Assembly: GCF_900105905.1 (NCBI RefSeq)
Contig: NZ_FNSV01000005.1
Span: 2,418,001 to 2,482,000, forward strand
Source of the DNA: Rhodococcus koreensis
GTDB taxonomy: Bacteria > Actinomycetota > Actinomycetes > Mycobacteriales > Mycobacteriaceae
Reading direction: 5' to 3'
Length of the DNA: 64,000 nucleotides
In this document: in pieces, positions 18,892 to 27,858 of the stretch
Numbering within the stretch: position 1 is the stretch's first letter
Layout of the letters: the number at the start of each line of letters is the position of its first letter
Position numbers and translations under genes: made by a program
The notes under the pieces: generated by a model
Databases searched by the model: none
What the model was told of the DNA's origin: nothing
Seen by the model: only the letters and a program-made list of their open reading frames with translations

Positions 18892-18905
18892 TTCACATAC
18901 GTGAA
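18892..18905. promoter_or_regulatory. uronate regulon operator, site 1
   Basis: TTCACATACGTGAA, an inverted repeat TTCAC-N4-GTGAA, in the divergent promoter between the ATPase-kdgD operon and udh. Thirteen of its 14 bases recur at 22253-22266 before the importer operon. The IclR regulator at 26906 is the obvious candidate to bind it. Confidence 0.65.
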
Positions 18906-18992
18906 TCTATGCCAAGGTAGTGACTTCGTTTCGAAGTATGTACTACCGTGATGTGCATTACAAGACTTACTCCCAGAGAGGTACGAGAAGAC

Positions 18993-19817
18993 ATGACCGA
19001 CACCGCCTCGCGTCTGCTGATCACCGGCGCCGCAGGAAACATGGGCAAGATGCTGCGGCCGTTGCTCCGCAAGCCCGGCCGCACCCTCCGCCTGTTCGAC
19101 ATCGCCGACATCACCGACATCGACCCCGAACACGAGGAGTACGTACAGGGTTCGGTCACCGACCGTGCCGCCGTGGCCGCCGCGGTCGACGGTGTCGACG
19201 CCGTGCTCCACCTGGGCGGACTCAGCACCGAGGACTCGTGGGAGAACATTCTGTCCGTCAACGTCGACGGCACCCAGGCGGTGTTCGAGGCCGCCGTCGC
19301 GCACGGCGTGACGCGCGTGATCGCAGCGTCGAGCAACCACGCCGTGGGCTTCTGGACGCACGCGGAGGCCGGCGGTGACCCGCTGCCCGGCGACGTTCCG
19401 CCGCGCCCGGACGGGTTCTACGGCTGGAGCAAGGCAGCGGTCGAGGCACTGGGCCGGCTGTACCACGACCGTTTCGGCATCGACGTCGTCAACCTGCGCA
19501 TCGGCTCGAGCTTCGACCGCCCGCCCAACTACCGCGGGCTCGCGTCCTGGATGTCCCCGGCCGACACCGCTCGCCTGATCGAGGCCGCACTGTCCGACTC
19601 CGCCAAGGGATTTCACACCGTGTGGGGCATCTCGCGGAACACGCGCAGCTGGTGGTCCGCAGCGGAGGGCGCCGCCATCGGGTACGAACCCCGGGACGAC
19701 GCGGAGGTGTTCGCGGACGAGTTCCTCGCCGACCACGAGTGGTCCTTCGACGACCCGATCCTCCAGCGGGTCGGCGGAGCGTTCTGCGACCACCCGCTCG
19801 GTCAGCGGATGCGGTGA
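18993..19817 (+). CDS. udh: uronate dehydrogenase
   Basis: 274 residues, extended SDR. TGAAGNMG (11-18) binds NAD; the catalytic pair is Tyr143/Lys147 in FYGWSKAAVE, with the serine in ASSNHAVGF. The chain resembles bacterial uronate dehydrogenases, which oxidise D-galacturonate or D-glucuronate to the aldaro-lactone. ATG 18993 is preceded by GAGAAG; an upstream ATG at 18948 is less likely. It faces the ATPase-kdgD operon across a shared promoter carrying the regulon operator. Confidence 0.85.
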   Translation: MTDTASRLLITGAAGNMGKMLRPLLRKPGRTLRLFDIADITDIDPEHEEYVQGSVTDRAAVAAAVDGVDAVLHLGGLSTEDSWENILSVNVDGTQAVFEAAVAHGVTRVIAASSNHAVGFWTHAEAGGDPLPGDVPPRPDGFYGWSKAAVEALGRLYHDRFGIDVVNLRIGSSFDRPPNYRGLASWMSPADTARLIEAALSDSAKGFHTVWGISRNTRSWWSAAEGAAIGYEPRDDAEVFADEFLADHEWSFDDPILQRVGGAFCDHPLGQRMR

Positions 19818-19823
19818 CATCCC

Positions 19824-19850
19824 GAGGTGGGCGCCGTGGGCGCCCACCTC
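19824..19850. terminator. bidirectional terminator after udh
   Basis: Perfect 11-base arms GAGGTGGGCGC and GCGCCCACCTC with a five-base loop, between convergent genes. Confidence 0.8.
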
Positions 19851-19857
19851 GACTGCG

Positions 19858-21039
19858 TCAGACCGAGAAGTCGCGGATGATGCGGCCCAACGCGTCGAGC
19901 TGCACCGCGTTGACCAACCCGAGGTGATAGAGGTGCAGCTCGTTGGCTCCGGCCGCGACCGTGGCCGCGACGTGGCCGCTCACGTCGTCGAGGTTCTTCG
20001 GCGGCAACACCGACACGTAGGCCCCGACGTCGACGGCATCACCGACGAGCGCCCGGGTCTGCGTGGTGACGGCGACGGTCTCCGCGGTTCCCGGCCAGGC
20101 CGAGACGAGCACGGCGTCGACGTCTTCCGCAGCGGTGGACGTCAGCGCCGGCGAAGGCCCGGTCTTCCAGGGGTTCGGATGACCGTGCAGCGTGACGCGG
20201 GCCGACGGAATCTCGGCCCGCACGGCGCCGAGCACCGCACCCCGGAGGGCATCGGCCTCCGCATGGCGCACGGACAGCACCGCCTCGGCCTCCGCCTCGT
20301 CGAGGACATCGGTGATCGCGGCATCCGGGGCGAGGGTGCCCCTGGTCAGCGCATCCACGCCGGCACGCAGTTTGGCCGTCAGCTTGTCCGGATCGACGCC
20401 CCGATCCGTCCACAGTGCCCGTTCCCGTTCGGTGCAGCTGATCGACATCAGCGTGTCGCCGATTCCCGGATAGGCGCCATCGGTCTTCTCGTGCGGTCCG
20501 ACGTGCGCGATGCCCAGCTGTCCGCACGCTTCGATCGACACACCGTGCAGGTCGACGCCGCGCACCGCCTCCGCCGCGAGGGTGCGGGCGTACCGGACGA
20601 TGTCCGGGTGCCCGGGCGCGAGCGCGTAGGGGTAGCGGTCCCCGAAGCAGTTGACGACGGTGGCGCCCGGATGCGCATGCCCCAGAACGGTGCTGTGGGA
20701 CAGCACGATCCATGCGTTCACCTCGATGCCGGCGTCGATCAGGATTCGAGCCGCATCCGCGAACGCATCCTCGGAACCGGCCCAGGTCGCCGCCCTGGCC
20801 GTGACGGTGTGGCCGTCCCACGCGGCGGTCCGGATGGGGCGGTACAGCGCAGCGTGGTGGGCGTCGACCACCTTGTGGGCCGGATGCAGGGGCGTTGCGG
20901 CGCGGGTCGAGTGATAGCTGGCGGCGAGCGAGATCTCGGCGACCCCGAGGGCGCGCGCACGGTCGACGAAGTGCGGATCACCGAGCACGTCCCACGGATA
21001 GGCGTGCGCGACGATGCGATCGACGGTTCTTTCGGACAT
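19858..21039 (-). CDS. uncharacterised enzyme-like protein in uronate cluster
   Basis: 393 residues; no family could be assigned with confidence. It begins MSERTVDRIVAHAYPWD and has patches that look like the barrel strands of a TIM-barrel enzyme: EISLAASYHST, VNAWIVLSHSTVLG, VDLHGVSIEACGQLG, RVTLHGHPNPW, VDAVLVSAWPG, ELHLYHLGLVN. Several conserved-looking His, Asp and Glu residues suggest catalysis. No signal peptide or membrane segment. It lies between udh and an esterase, divergent from the latter by 57 bases. A role on uronate, an aldarolactone or a uronide is plausible from position, not from sequence. Confidence 0.6.
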   Translation of the reverse strand: MSERTVDRIVAHAYPWDVLGDPHFVDRARALGVAEISLAASYHSTRAATPLHPAHKVVDAHHAALYRPIRTAAWDGHTVTARAATWAGSEDAFADAARILIDAGIEVNAWIVLSHSTVLGHAHPGATVVNCFGDRYPYALAPGHPDIVRYARTLAAEAVRGVDLHGVSIEACGQLGIAHVGPHEKTDGAYPGIGDTLMSISCTERERALWTDRGVDPDKLTAKLRAGVDALTRGTLAPDAAITDVLDEAEAEAVLSVRHAEADALRGAVLGAVRAEIPSARVTLHGHPNPWKTGPSPALTSTAAEDVDAVLVSAWPGTAETVAVTTQTRALVGDAVDVGAYVSVLPPKNLDDVSGHVAATVAAGANELHLYHLGLVNAVQLDALGRIIRDFSV

Positions 21040-21088
21040 GTGAAAACCCCTCGGCAGTTCGACAACAGGATTCGGTAGACAAGACGGA

Positions 21089-21104
21089 GTTCACACATGG
21101 GAAC
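21089..21104. promoter_or_regulatory. degenerate operator-like repeat over esterase start
   Basis: GTTCACACATGGGAAC is an imperfect palindrome that resembles the regulon motif TTCACATAC(G/A)TGAA and covers the ATG at 21097. Weak match; it may be chance. Confidence 0.3.
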
Positions 21105-22182
21105 ACACCTTTCGCCCCACTGTCCACGATCGACCCCCGCCGATCGACGCCGCGACGCCGTTCGCGACGCCCTCGGCGTGCCCGGCGAACAGGCGGCGGC
21201 CACCCCCGACGTGCGGTACGGCAGGTCGTGGACCCGAGACGGCGTCGCCGGTCGCGAACTCACGTGGGCGGCCGGTGACGACGGTCCGGACACCGCGGCC
21301 TGGCTCCTGCGCCCCGACCGGCACGCCGAGACCGCCGCACGTCCCGCGGTCCTGCTGATGCACGCCCACGACGGCGTCAAGTTCTACGGCAAGGAGAAGG
21401 TGGCCGATGGCCCCGACGGCGTCACACCGGCCGTCGCCGAACTCCGGACACGGGGGTACGACGGCCTGGCCGTCGCAACGGGGCTGGTGCAGGCGGGTTT
21501 CGTCGTACTCGTGCACGACGCCTTCCCCTGGGGCAGCAGGCGCGTGCCCTGGCCGGAACTGCCGGACCGCGCCAGGTCGGCGGGTTTCACCGCATGCCCA
21601 CCCGGGCTCGACACCCCCGAGGTTCGCCTGCGCCGATACGAGGCGGCGGCCCGCGAGCACGAGAACGGCCTCGCCAAGGCAGCGACCCTGACCGGCACCT
21701 CGCTCGCCGCCAAGGTCGTCGCCGAGGACCTGCGGGCGCTGAACGTTCTCCTCGCGACCGACGGCGTGGATCCGAACAGGGTGGCCGCGGCGGGATTCTC
21801 GGGCGGCGGGGCTCGCGTCGCACACCTGCTGGCGTGTTCGACGCGCCTGCGAGCAGGGGTGATCACCGCGATGATGAGCACTTTTGCCGACGTCGCAGAC
21901 GGCAGGGCAGACGACACGACGTGGCTGATGATCACTCCAGGCCTGCCGGCGGTCTGCGACTGGCCGGAGGTCGCCGCATGCGCTGCGCCGCGGCCGCTGC
22001 TGGTTCAGTTCGCGCGGGACGATTCGCACTTCGGCCCGCAGGGGATGCGGGACTCCGAGAGCCTGCTGCGACGCGCGTACGTCGGATCCGACGCGCTGAC
22101 CACGCAGTGGTTCGCGGGCGGGCACCGGTTTTCGGCCGACATGCAGGCCGGGGCCGCCGACTGGATCCGGTGCAACGTCTAG
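21097..22182 (+). CDS. alpha/beta hydrolase, acetyl-xylan-esterase/dienelactone-hydrolase type
   Basis: 361 residues. Alpha/beta hydrolase with nucleophile elbow GFSGGG, HAHDGVKFYGKEK near the first core strands (oxyanion region), an acid in VQFARDDSHFG and a histidine in FAGGHRFS. It resembles the large abhydrolase_7-like esterases. In this cluster it could remove ester groups from uronides or hydrolyse an aldarolactone, the step between Udh and the dehydratase. No signal peptide, so cytoplasmic. Start ATG 21097; the first 30 residues are poorly conserved, so a later start is possible. Confidence 0.65.
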   Translation: MGTHLSPHCPRSTPADRRRDAVRDALGVPGEQAAATPDVRYGRSWTRDGVAGRELTWAAGDDGPDTAAWLLRPDRHAETAARPAVLLMHAHDGVKFYGKEKVADGPDGVTPAVAELRTRGYDGLAVATGLVQAGFVVLVHDAFPWGSRRVPWPELPDRARSAGFTACPPGLDTPEVRLRRYEAAAREHENGLAKAATLTGTSLAAKVVAEDLRALNVLLATDGVDPNRVAAAGFSGGGARVAHLLACSTRLRAGVITAMMSTFADVADGRADDTTWLMITPGLPAVCDWPEVAACAAPRPLLVQFARDDSHFGPQGMRDSESLLRRAYVGSDALTTQWFAGGHRFSADMQAGAADWIRCNV

Positions 22183-22252
22183 CCGATCACGCTTGACAGG
22201 ACCTTGTGACTGCCGTCATAGTGAGTTCGACAATTCACATAGAGAACGTGAG

Positions 22253-22266
22253 TTCACATACATGAA
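22253..22266. promoter_or_regulatory. uronate regulon operator, site 2
   Basis: TTCACATACATGAA upstream of the importer operon, matching site 1 at all but one base. A related half-site pair, AATTCACATAGAGAACGTGA, starts 20 bases before it. The leader between this site and the ATG at 22450 is about 180 bases and has no other clear signal. Confidence 0.6.
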
Positions 22267-22449
22267 CGATAGGACGCACCGCCACCGGAGGCCCGAGCAC
22301 ATCGGGCTCACCGGGAAGGCCGGAGGCCGCAGTCGTTCCCCATCTCCTTCCCCGCTGACGCGCCACCCTCGGTGATCTCGCGTCAGCAGCAATAGCCACA
22401 ATCCCCTGACCCGCCGGCGCGACCGGCACCGAACCTCGGAGCGTGCACC

Positions 22450-23409
22450 ATGGTCACCACCACCTCCCCCAGGCCAGGAGGGCGGACCGCGGCGGCGGCG
22501 CCGGCCTCTCCCGGTCGCATTCGCCGCAGACCCGCCTGGCGCAGAGCCGCCGCCCCCTACATCCTGATCGCGCCGGTGGTCCTCCTGCTGGCGGTCTTCA
22601 TCTTCTACCCGGTCGGCAGCGTCTTCTACTACAGCCTGCAGTACTACAATCCGACGACGCCGTGGGACAACGGTTTCGCCGGCCTCGACAACTTCCGGCT
22701 GATGTTCGCCGACTCCCTCTTCTGGACCAGCCTGGTCACCACCGCGAAATGGGTGGGATTTCAGGTCGTGTTCCAGCTGATCCTCGGCCTCGGGCTGGCC
22801 CTGCTGGTCAACGAGGTGTTCCGGGGCCGCGGCCTGGCCCGCGCCCTGGTGTTCTCCCCCTGGGCGGTCTCCGGCGTCCTCACCACCGGCATCTGGCTGC
22901 TGATCTACAACCCGTCCACGGGCCTGTTCAAACTTCTCGGGAACATGGGCATCGGAGACGGCACCGCCGCTCCCATCGCCGATCCGGACACCGCGTTCTG
23001 GGCGACGGGCGTCGCGGAACTGTGGCGCGGTGTTCCGTTCTTCGCCATTCTCATCCTGGCCGAGCTGCAGAGCGCCCCCAAGGACCTGTACGAGGCGGCC
23101 AACGTGGACGGCGCCAACCGCTGGCAGCGGTTCCGCTTCGTCACCCTCCCGCACCTGAAGGCCGTCATCATCTTGTCGACGCTGCTGCGCGGTGTGTGGG
23201 AGTTCAACAACGTCGATCTGCTCTACACCCTCACGGCGGGCGGCCCCGCCGACGTCACCACGACGCTCCCGCTGTACGTCTCACAGCTCGCGACCACCGC
23301 CCAGGACTTCGGATACGGCTCGGCACTCACCACGGTCGCATTCGTGATCCTGCTGTTCTGCTCGATCCTCTACTTGCGCCTGAGCAAGTTCAACAGTGAG
23401 AAGGTCTGA
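22450..23409 (+). CDS. ABC sugar importer permease (MalF/UgpA type)
   Basis: 319 residues, about six membrane segments; first at residues about 38-58 (YILIAPVVLLLAVFIFYPV). The cytoplasmic coupling loop carries EAANVDGANRWQRF, the EAA motif that docks on the ATPase. First gene of an operon with a second permease, a binding lipoprotein and a dehydratase, behind the uronate operator; so it probably imports uronates or oligouronides. Confidence 0.9.
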   Translation: MVTTTSPRPGGRTAAAAPASPGRIRRRPAWRRAAAPYILIAPVVLLLAVFIFYPVGSVFYYSLQYYNPTTPWDNGFAGLDNFRLMFADSLFWTSLVTTAKWVGFQVVFQLILGLGLALLVNEVFRGRGLARALVFSPWAVSGVLTTGIWLLIYNPSTGLFKLLGNMGIGDGTAAPIADPDTAFWATGVAELWRGVPFFAILILAELQSAPKDLYEAANVDGANRWQRFRFVTLPHLKAVIILSTLLRGVWEFNNVDLLYTLTAGGPADVTTTLPLYVSQLATTAQDFGYGSALTTVAFVILLFCSILYLRLSKFNSEKV

Positions 23410-23414
23410 CCGCC

Positions 23415-24296
23415 GTGACCACCACCACCGATCGCCCCACCGTTGCGCTGCCCGAGCCGGACACCACCGGGAAGCTGCGGGTGCGCACGAAGAAGCCGCG
23501 CCTGTTCAGCGTCGGACTGCCGCTCGCCCTGTACCTGCTGTTCACACTCGTGCCGTTCTACTGGATGATCGTGTTCGCGTTCCGGCCCGCCGGATCGAAC
23601 TCGATGCTCCCCTGGCCCATCACGTTCGAGCACTTCGACACCGTGTGGAACACCCTCGGCTTCAGCTTCTTCTTCAAGAACAGCCTCATCGTTGCCGCAT
23701 TGTCGCTCGTCCTGACCACCTTCGTCGCGCTGGCCACCGGATACGCGTTGGCCCGCTTCAAGTTCCGCGCCAAGATCCCGTTGGTGATGGCCCTGCTCTG
23801 CAGCCAGTTCGTCCCCGGCGCCATGCTGCTCATCCCGCTGTTCCAGGTGTTCCGCGAGATGAACCTCGTCAACAACCTGACGGGACTCATCGTCGCCGAC
23901 ACCGTGTTCCAGCTTCCGCTGGCCGCCATGCTCATGGCAGGTTTCATCGCGCAGATCCCGGTCGAACTCGAGGAAGCCGCGATGGTCGACGGCTGCTCAC
24001 GCCTGCGCGCGTTCCGCATCATCATGCTGCCGCTGCTACGCCCCGGCCTGATCGCCGTCGGATCGTTCGCCTTCATCGGCAGCTGGAACAACTTCCTGTT
24101 CGGCCTGATGTTCATCAGCAGCCAGGAGAAGTTCACGCTGCCGGTCGGCCTCAGCTACACCATCGGCTCCTACAACGTCGACTTCGGAGTTCTCGCCGCG
24201 GGCGGTCTCATCGCCGCGGTGCCGGTGGTCGCCGTCTTCGCCGTCATCCAGAAATACCTCGTCCAGGGCCTGAGCGCCGGCGCAGTCAAGGGCTGA
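23415..24296 (+). CDS. ABC sugar importer permease (MalG/UgpE type)
   Basis: 293 residues, six predicted membrane segments, EAA loop EEAAMVDGCSRLRAF. GTG start 23415 lies five bases after the preceding stop. Pairs with the MalF-type permease to form the membrane channel. Confidence 0.9.
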   Translation: MTTTTDRPTVALPEPDTTGKLRVRTKKPRLFSVGLPLALYLLFTLVPFYWMIVFAFRPAGSNSMLPWPITFEHFDTVWNTLGFSFFFKNSLIVAALSLVLTTFVALATGYALARFKFRAKIPLVMALLCSQFVPGAMLLIPLFQVFREMNLVNNLTGLIVADTVFQLPLAAMLMAGFIAQIPVELEEAAMVDGCSRLRAFRIIMLPLLRPGLIAVGSFAFIGSWNNFLFGLMFISSQEKFTLPVGLSYTIGSYNVDFGVLAAGGLIAAVPVVAVFAVIQKYLVQGLSAGAVKG

Positions 24297-24322
24297 TCAT
24301 GACTTTCGAAAAGAGGATCCAC

Positions 24323-25645
24323 ATGAACCGGCGAACGCTCCTGCGCTCCACCCTGGTCGGGGCGGCGGCCACGCTCGTGCTCGCCTCCTGCAGTTCCGAG
24401 ACCTCGCTGCCCGACGGCGCCCTCGGCGATCCGAACAACGCCCAGCTCACGTTCTGGGACAACAACGCCGGACCGGACCGCACTCCGCTGTACGAGGAGC
24501 TGATCCGCCGGTTCGAGGCGGCGAATCCCGGCATCGACATCCAATACGTGGGCCTTCCGTCGGACAGCGCCCAGCAGAAGTACCAGACCGCGCTCGCCGG
24601 CGGCTCGGCACCGGATCTCGGCATCGTCTCCACCGCCTACCTCGCCCCGCTCGTCGCCCAGGACGCGGTCATCTCACTCGACGACTTCATGGCGGCGTCA
24701 CCGCAGCGCGACGAGTACGACGCCGGAATTCTCGAGTCGGCACGCGAATCCGGTGGTGGCGAGCATCTGTTCGGTCTCCCGTACACCAGCAACAACGCCA
24801 CCCTCTGGTATCGCGCCGACTGGTTCGCCGAGGCCGGGATCGAACCGCCGGACACCTACGACGAGTTCTTCGAGGCCGCGAAGGATCTGACCGACAAGGA
24901 CGACGGCCGTTACGGATTCACCATTCGCGGCGGCGCCGGATCGATCTACCCACTGCTGCAGTACATGTTCGCCAGCACCGGAATCGAGAGCTTCTTCGAG
25001 GACGGCGAGTCGACGCTGAACCGTCCCGAGATGGTCGACGCCATCGAACGCTTCGCAGCGCTCTACGACGTCGCCACCCCGACCGCCGACGTCAACAACG
25101 GCTTCCCGCAGATGGTCGCGAGCTTCGGCGGCGGATCCGTGGCGATGATGCAGCACAACCTCGGCTCGCTGAGCAACCACCAGAAGGCGCTCGGCGACAA
25201 GGCCGGCGCCGTGGCCCTGCCGCGTAACGAGGACGGAAAGCGCACCGTCATGACCGACCCGTTCCCGTCGTACACCGTGTTCAAGAGCAGCAAGCACCAG
25301 GCCGCGGCGTGGAAGTTCCTCGAGTTCATGACGTCCCAGGAATCGCAGGCGTACTGGAACGAGCGGGTCGGGCAGATCCCGGTCAACAAGGCCGCCCGCT
25401 CCGCGCCGGAATTCGCGAGCATGCCGTCGGTGCAGGCCGCGCTCGCGGCACTGGACGACCCGAAAACCGTGCTGGTGACGCCGCCGGACTACCTGCCGGA
25501 CTTCGGCAAGATCGTTCAGGTGCAGATGCTCGGCCAGTGGCAGAAGGTGCTCATCGGGCAGCTCAGTGCGCAGGATTTCGCCGACGACTTCGCCGAGAAA
25601 CTCGACCGCTCCATGGCCAAGTACGTCGCCCGCCAGGGCAAATAA
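24323..25645 (+). CDS. sugar-binding lipoprotein of ABC importer
   Basis: 440 residues, MalE-like family 1 binding protein. MNRRTLLRS is followed by a hydrophobic stretch and the lipobox LVLASC; the cysteine would be lipidated and anchor the protein to the outer face of the membrane. ATG 24323 has AAGAGG upstream; an in-frame ATG at 24299 overlapping the permease stop is an alternative. FWDNNAG and GSAPDLGIVST are typical sugar-binding-protein segments. Confidence 0.9.
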   Translation: MNRRTLLRSTLVGAAATLVLASCSSETSLPDGALGDPNNAQLTFWDNNAGPDRTPLYEELIRRFEAANPGIDIQYVGLPSDSAQQKYQTALAGGSAPDLGIVSTAYLAPLVAQDAVISLDDFMAASPQRDEYDAGILESARESGGGEHLFGLPYTSNNATLWYRADWFAEAGIEPPDTYDEFFEAAKDLTDKDDGRYGFTIRGGAGSIYPLLQYMFASTGIESFFEDGESTLNRPEMVDAIERFAALYDVATPTADVNNGFPQMVASFGGGSVAMMQHNLGSLSNHQKALGDKAGAVALPRNEDGKRTVMTDPFPSYTVFKSSKHQAAAWKFLEFMTSQESQAYWNERVGQIPVNKAARSAPEFASMPSVQAALAALDDPKTVLVTPPDYLPDFGKIVQVQMLGQWQKVLIGQLSAQDFADDFAEKLDRSMAKYVARQGK

Positions 25646-25672
25646 GACATTTCGAAGAGGAAGCGAATCATC

Positions 25673-26833
25673 ATGTCCAGCGTGATCACAGAAGTCGCCG
25701 TGCAGGTTTTCAAGACGGAGGCACGGACCTCGGTCGACTCGTACGGTCATCGCCATCCCGGCCCGTCCGTGCCGACGACCGGGGCGCTGCTGCGGATCAC
25801 CGACTCCGACGGCGTCAGCGGGTACGTCCTGGGCAAGCCGAACTACCTTCGTCAGGACCAGGTGGAGCAGCATTTCCGGCCCGTCCTCATCGGTTCCGAC
25901 CCGCTGGCACGGGAGGCGGCGGACAAGAAGTGGGCGATCCGGCAGCGCACGCGGGCGGTCGAGCTTCCCGAACACACCTGCAGCTACCTGGACCAGGCGC
26001 TGTGGGACCTCGCGGGCAACAAGTTCGACACACCCGTGTGGAAACTGCTCGGCGGCGCGCGCACCGAGGTCAAGGCATATGCCAGCACCATGTGCGGTGA
26101 CGACATCGACGGCGGCCTCGCCACCCCGGAGGACTACGCGAACTTCGCCGTCGAGCTGAAAAGGCGTGGCTACCAGGGCATCAAACTGCACACCTGGATG
26201 CCGCCGCTGCCGGGCGCCCCCAGCCTGAGCCGGGACATCGACGCGTGCGCCGCGGTCCGCGACGCCGTCGGCGAGGACTTCTCGCTGATGCTCGACGGGT
26301 ACCACTGGTACTCACGCACCGACGCCCTGAGACTCGGGCGCGAACTGGACCGGCTGAAGTTCGATTGGTTCGAGGAGCCGATGGACGAGTTCTCGCTGCG
26401 CTCGTACAAGTGGCTCGCCGACCAGATCGACACCCCGGTGATCGGACCCGAGACCACACCGGGCAGGCACCGGTCCCGTGCCGACTGGATCGCGAACGAC
26501 GCGTGCGACATCCTGCGCGTCGGCGCCATGAACGGCGGTGGCATCACCCCGGCCCTGAAGACGATGCACATGGCCGAGGGCTTCGGCCTCGACTGCGAGA
26601 TCCACGGCAACGGCGCCCCCAATCTCGCGCTCGTCGGCGCGGCCAACAACGTCCAGTGGTACGAGCGCGGTCTTCTGCACCCGCACGTCGACTACGACTG
26701 GGTGCCGCCGCACCTGAAGTCCATCGTCGACCCCGTCGACGAGAACGGCATGGTGGCGATGCCACAGCGGCCGGGTCTCGGCGAGGACATCGATCTCGAG
26801 TACATCGCGGCCAACCTCGTCGCGGAGTACTGA
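25673..26833 (+). CDS. enolase-superfamily aldarate dehydratase or aldarolactone cycloisomerase
   Basis: 386 residues, mandelate racemase subgroup. Metal ligands fit Asp in MLDGYHW, Glu in WFEEPMDEF and Glu in GPETTPG; a catalytic His is in EIHGNGAPN. The usual Lys-x-Lys base motif appears as Lys-x-His (GIKLHTW), which limits the choice of reaction. Given its neighbours it should convert glucarate/galactarate or the aldarolactone to the keto-deoxy acid used by KdgD. Starts 28 bases after the binding-protein stop, GAGGAAGC before the ATG. Confidence 0.8.
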   Translation: MSSVITEVAVQVFKTEARTSVDSYGHRHPGPSVPTTGALLRITDSDGVSGYVLGKPNYLRQDQVEQHFRPVLIGSDPLAREAADKKWAIRQRTRAVELPEHTCSYLDQALWDLAGNKFDTPVWKLLGGARTEVKAYASTMCGDDIDGGLATPEDYANFAVELKRRGYQGIKLHTWMPPLPGAPSLSRDIDACAAVRDAVGEDFSLMLDGYHWYSRTDALRLGRELDRLKFDWFEEPMDEFSLRSYKWLADQIDTPVIGPETTPGRHRSRADWIANDACDILRVGAMNGGGITPALKTMHMAEGFGLDCEIHGNGAPNLALVGAANNVQWYERGLLHPHVDYDWVPPHLKSIVDPVDENGMVAMPQRPGLGEDIDLEYIAANLVAEY

Positions 26834-26905
26834 GTGCGACCCCTCGCCGGTACCGGGCACGGGTCAGTAGGTGATATCGCGTTCAGAATGAGAGATAGTG
26901 TCTTC

Positions 26906-27703
26906 ATGGTGACAGAAGACACGCGTGGGGCGGCCCCGGAATCCCAGCCGGTCAAATCCGCCGAACGCACCATCCACATCCTCGAGACGCTCGCCGCGTC
27001 GCCGACCCGTATGAGCCTCGGCGAGCTGCAGGAAGCGTGCAAATATCCGCGCTCGAGTCTGCACGCCCTCCTGCGCACGCTCAAGGATCTGCGGTGGATC
27101 GAGGCGGACGAGTCCGGTTCCCGCTATGGCATCGGCACCCACGCGCTGCTCACCGGCACGTCGTATCTCGACAAGGATTCGGTCGTGTCGAGGGCGGCGG
27201 CGGTGCTCGAGGCGCTCCGGTCGGAAGTCAGCCACACCGTGCACTTCGCGCGACGCGACGAGGAAAGCGTCATCTACCTCGCCAGCCGCGGATCGAAGGT
27301 CGAGGTTCGGCGGATGCACCGCGTCGGCCGCAAACTGCCGTGCCACGTCACCGCACTCGGGCAGGCCCTTCTCGCCGAACTCACCACCGGCGAGGTACGG
27401 GAGTTGCTTCCCGCGAAACTCGAGCGGTTCACCGACAACACCATCGTCGACCTCGACGACCTCGTCACCGAACTCGGCGAGGTCCGCAACCGGGGGTGGG
27501 CCCTCGAACGGGAACAGGGCACGGTCGGGGTGGTGTGCATCGCCACCGTGGTGCCCTACCGGATCCCCGCCACCGACGCCCTCAGTGTGTCCATGCCCGC
27601 CGAGGTCGCGTCGTACCCGGGTGAGCTGGAGCGGATCGCCGGCGTGCTGACGAGGCACGCGTCGGCATGGGCCAGGGAATTGCGGACGGAGGGGGTCCGC
27701 TGA
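26906..27703 (+). CDS. IclR-family regulator of the uronate cluster
   Basis: 265 residues. N-terminal winged helix (SAERTIHILETLAASPTRMSLGELQEAC, then YPRSSLHALLRTL recognition helix) and C-terminal IclR effector domain (CHVTALGQALLAEL, WALEREQGTVGVVCIATVVP). It is the only regulator in the cluster and most likely binds the operators at 18892 and 22253, with a sugar acid as effector. ATG 26906 is chosen; ATG 26888 is also in frame. Spacing from the dehydratase is 72 bases. Confidence 0.88.
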   Translation: MVTEDTRGAAPESQPVKSAERTIHILETLAASPTRMSLGELQEACKYPRSSLHALLRTLKDLRWIEADESGSRYGIGTHALLTGTSYLDKDSVVSRAAAVLEALRSEVSHTVHFARRDEESVIYLASRGSKVEVRRMHRVGRKLPCHVTALGQALLAELTTGEVRELLPAKLERFTDNTIVDLDDLVTELGEVRNRGWALEREQGTVGVVCIATVVPYRIPATDALSVSMPAEVASYPGELERIAGVLTRHASAWARELRTEGVR

Positions 27704-27858
27704 CACAGCGTTGCCGAGAGTCCGGGCGGCGACGGGGCCGTGTCGTGAGCCGTCGAGGTGCGCGGCCCGCCGGACGCTGCTGGTAGCTTTCAGACCGAAT
27801 CGAGCACACTGACGGGCTTTGCGCGGTACCCGTTTGGCCACGAGCAGGAAGCGAAACG

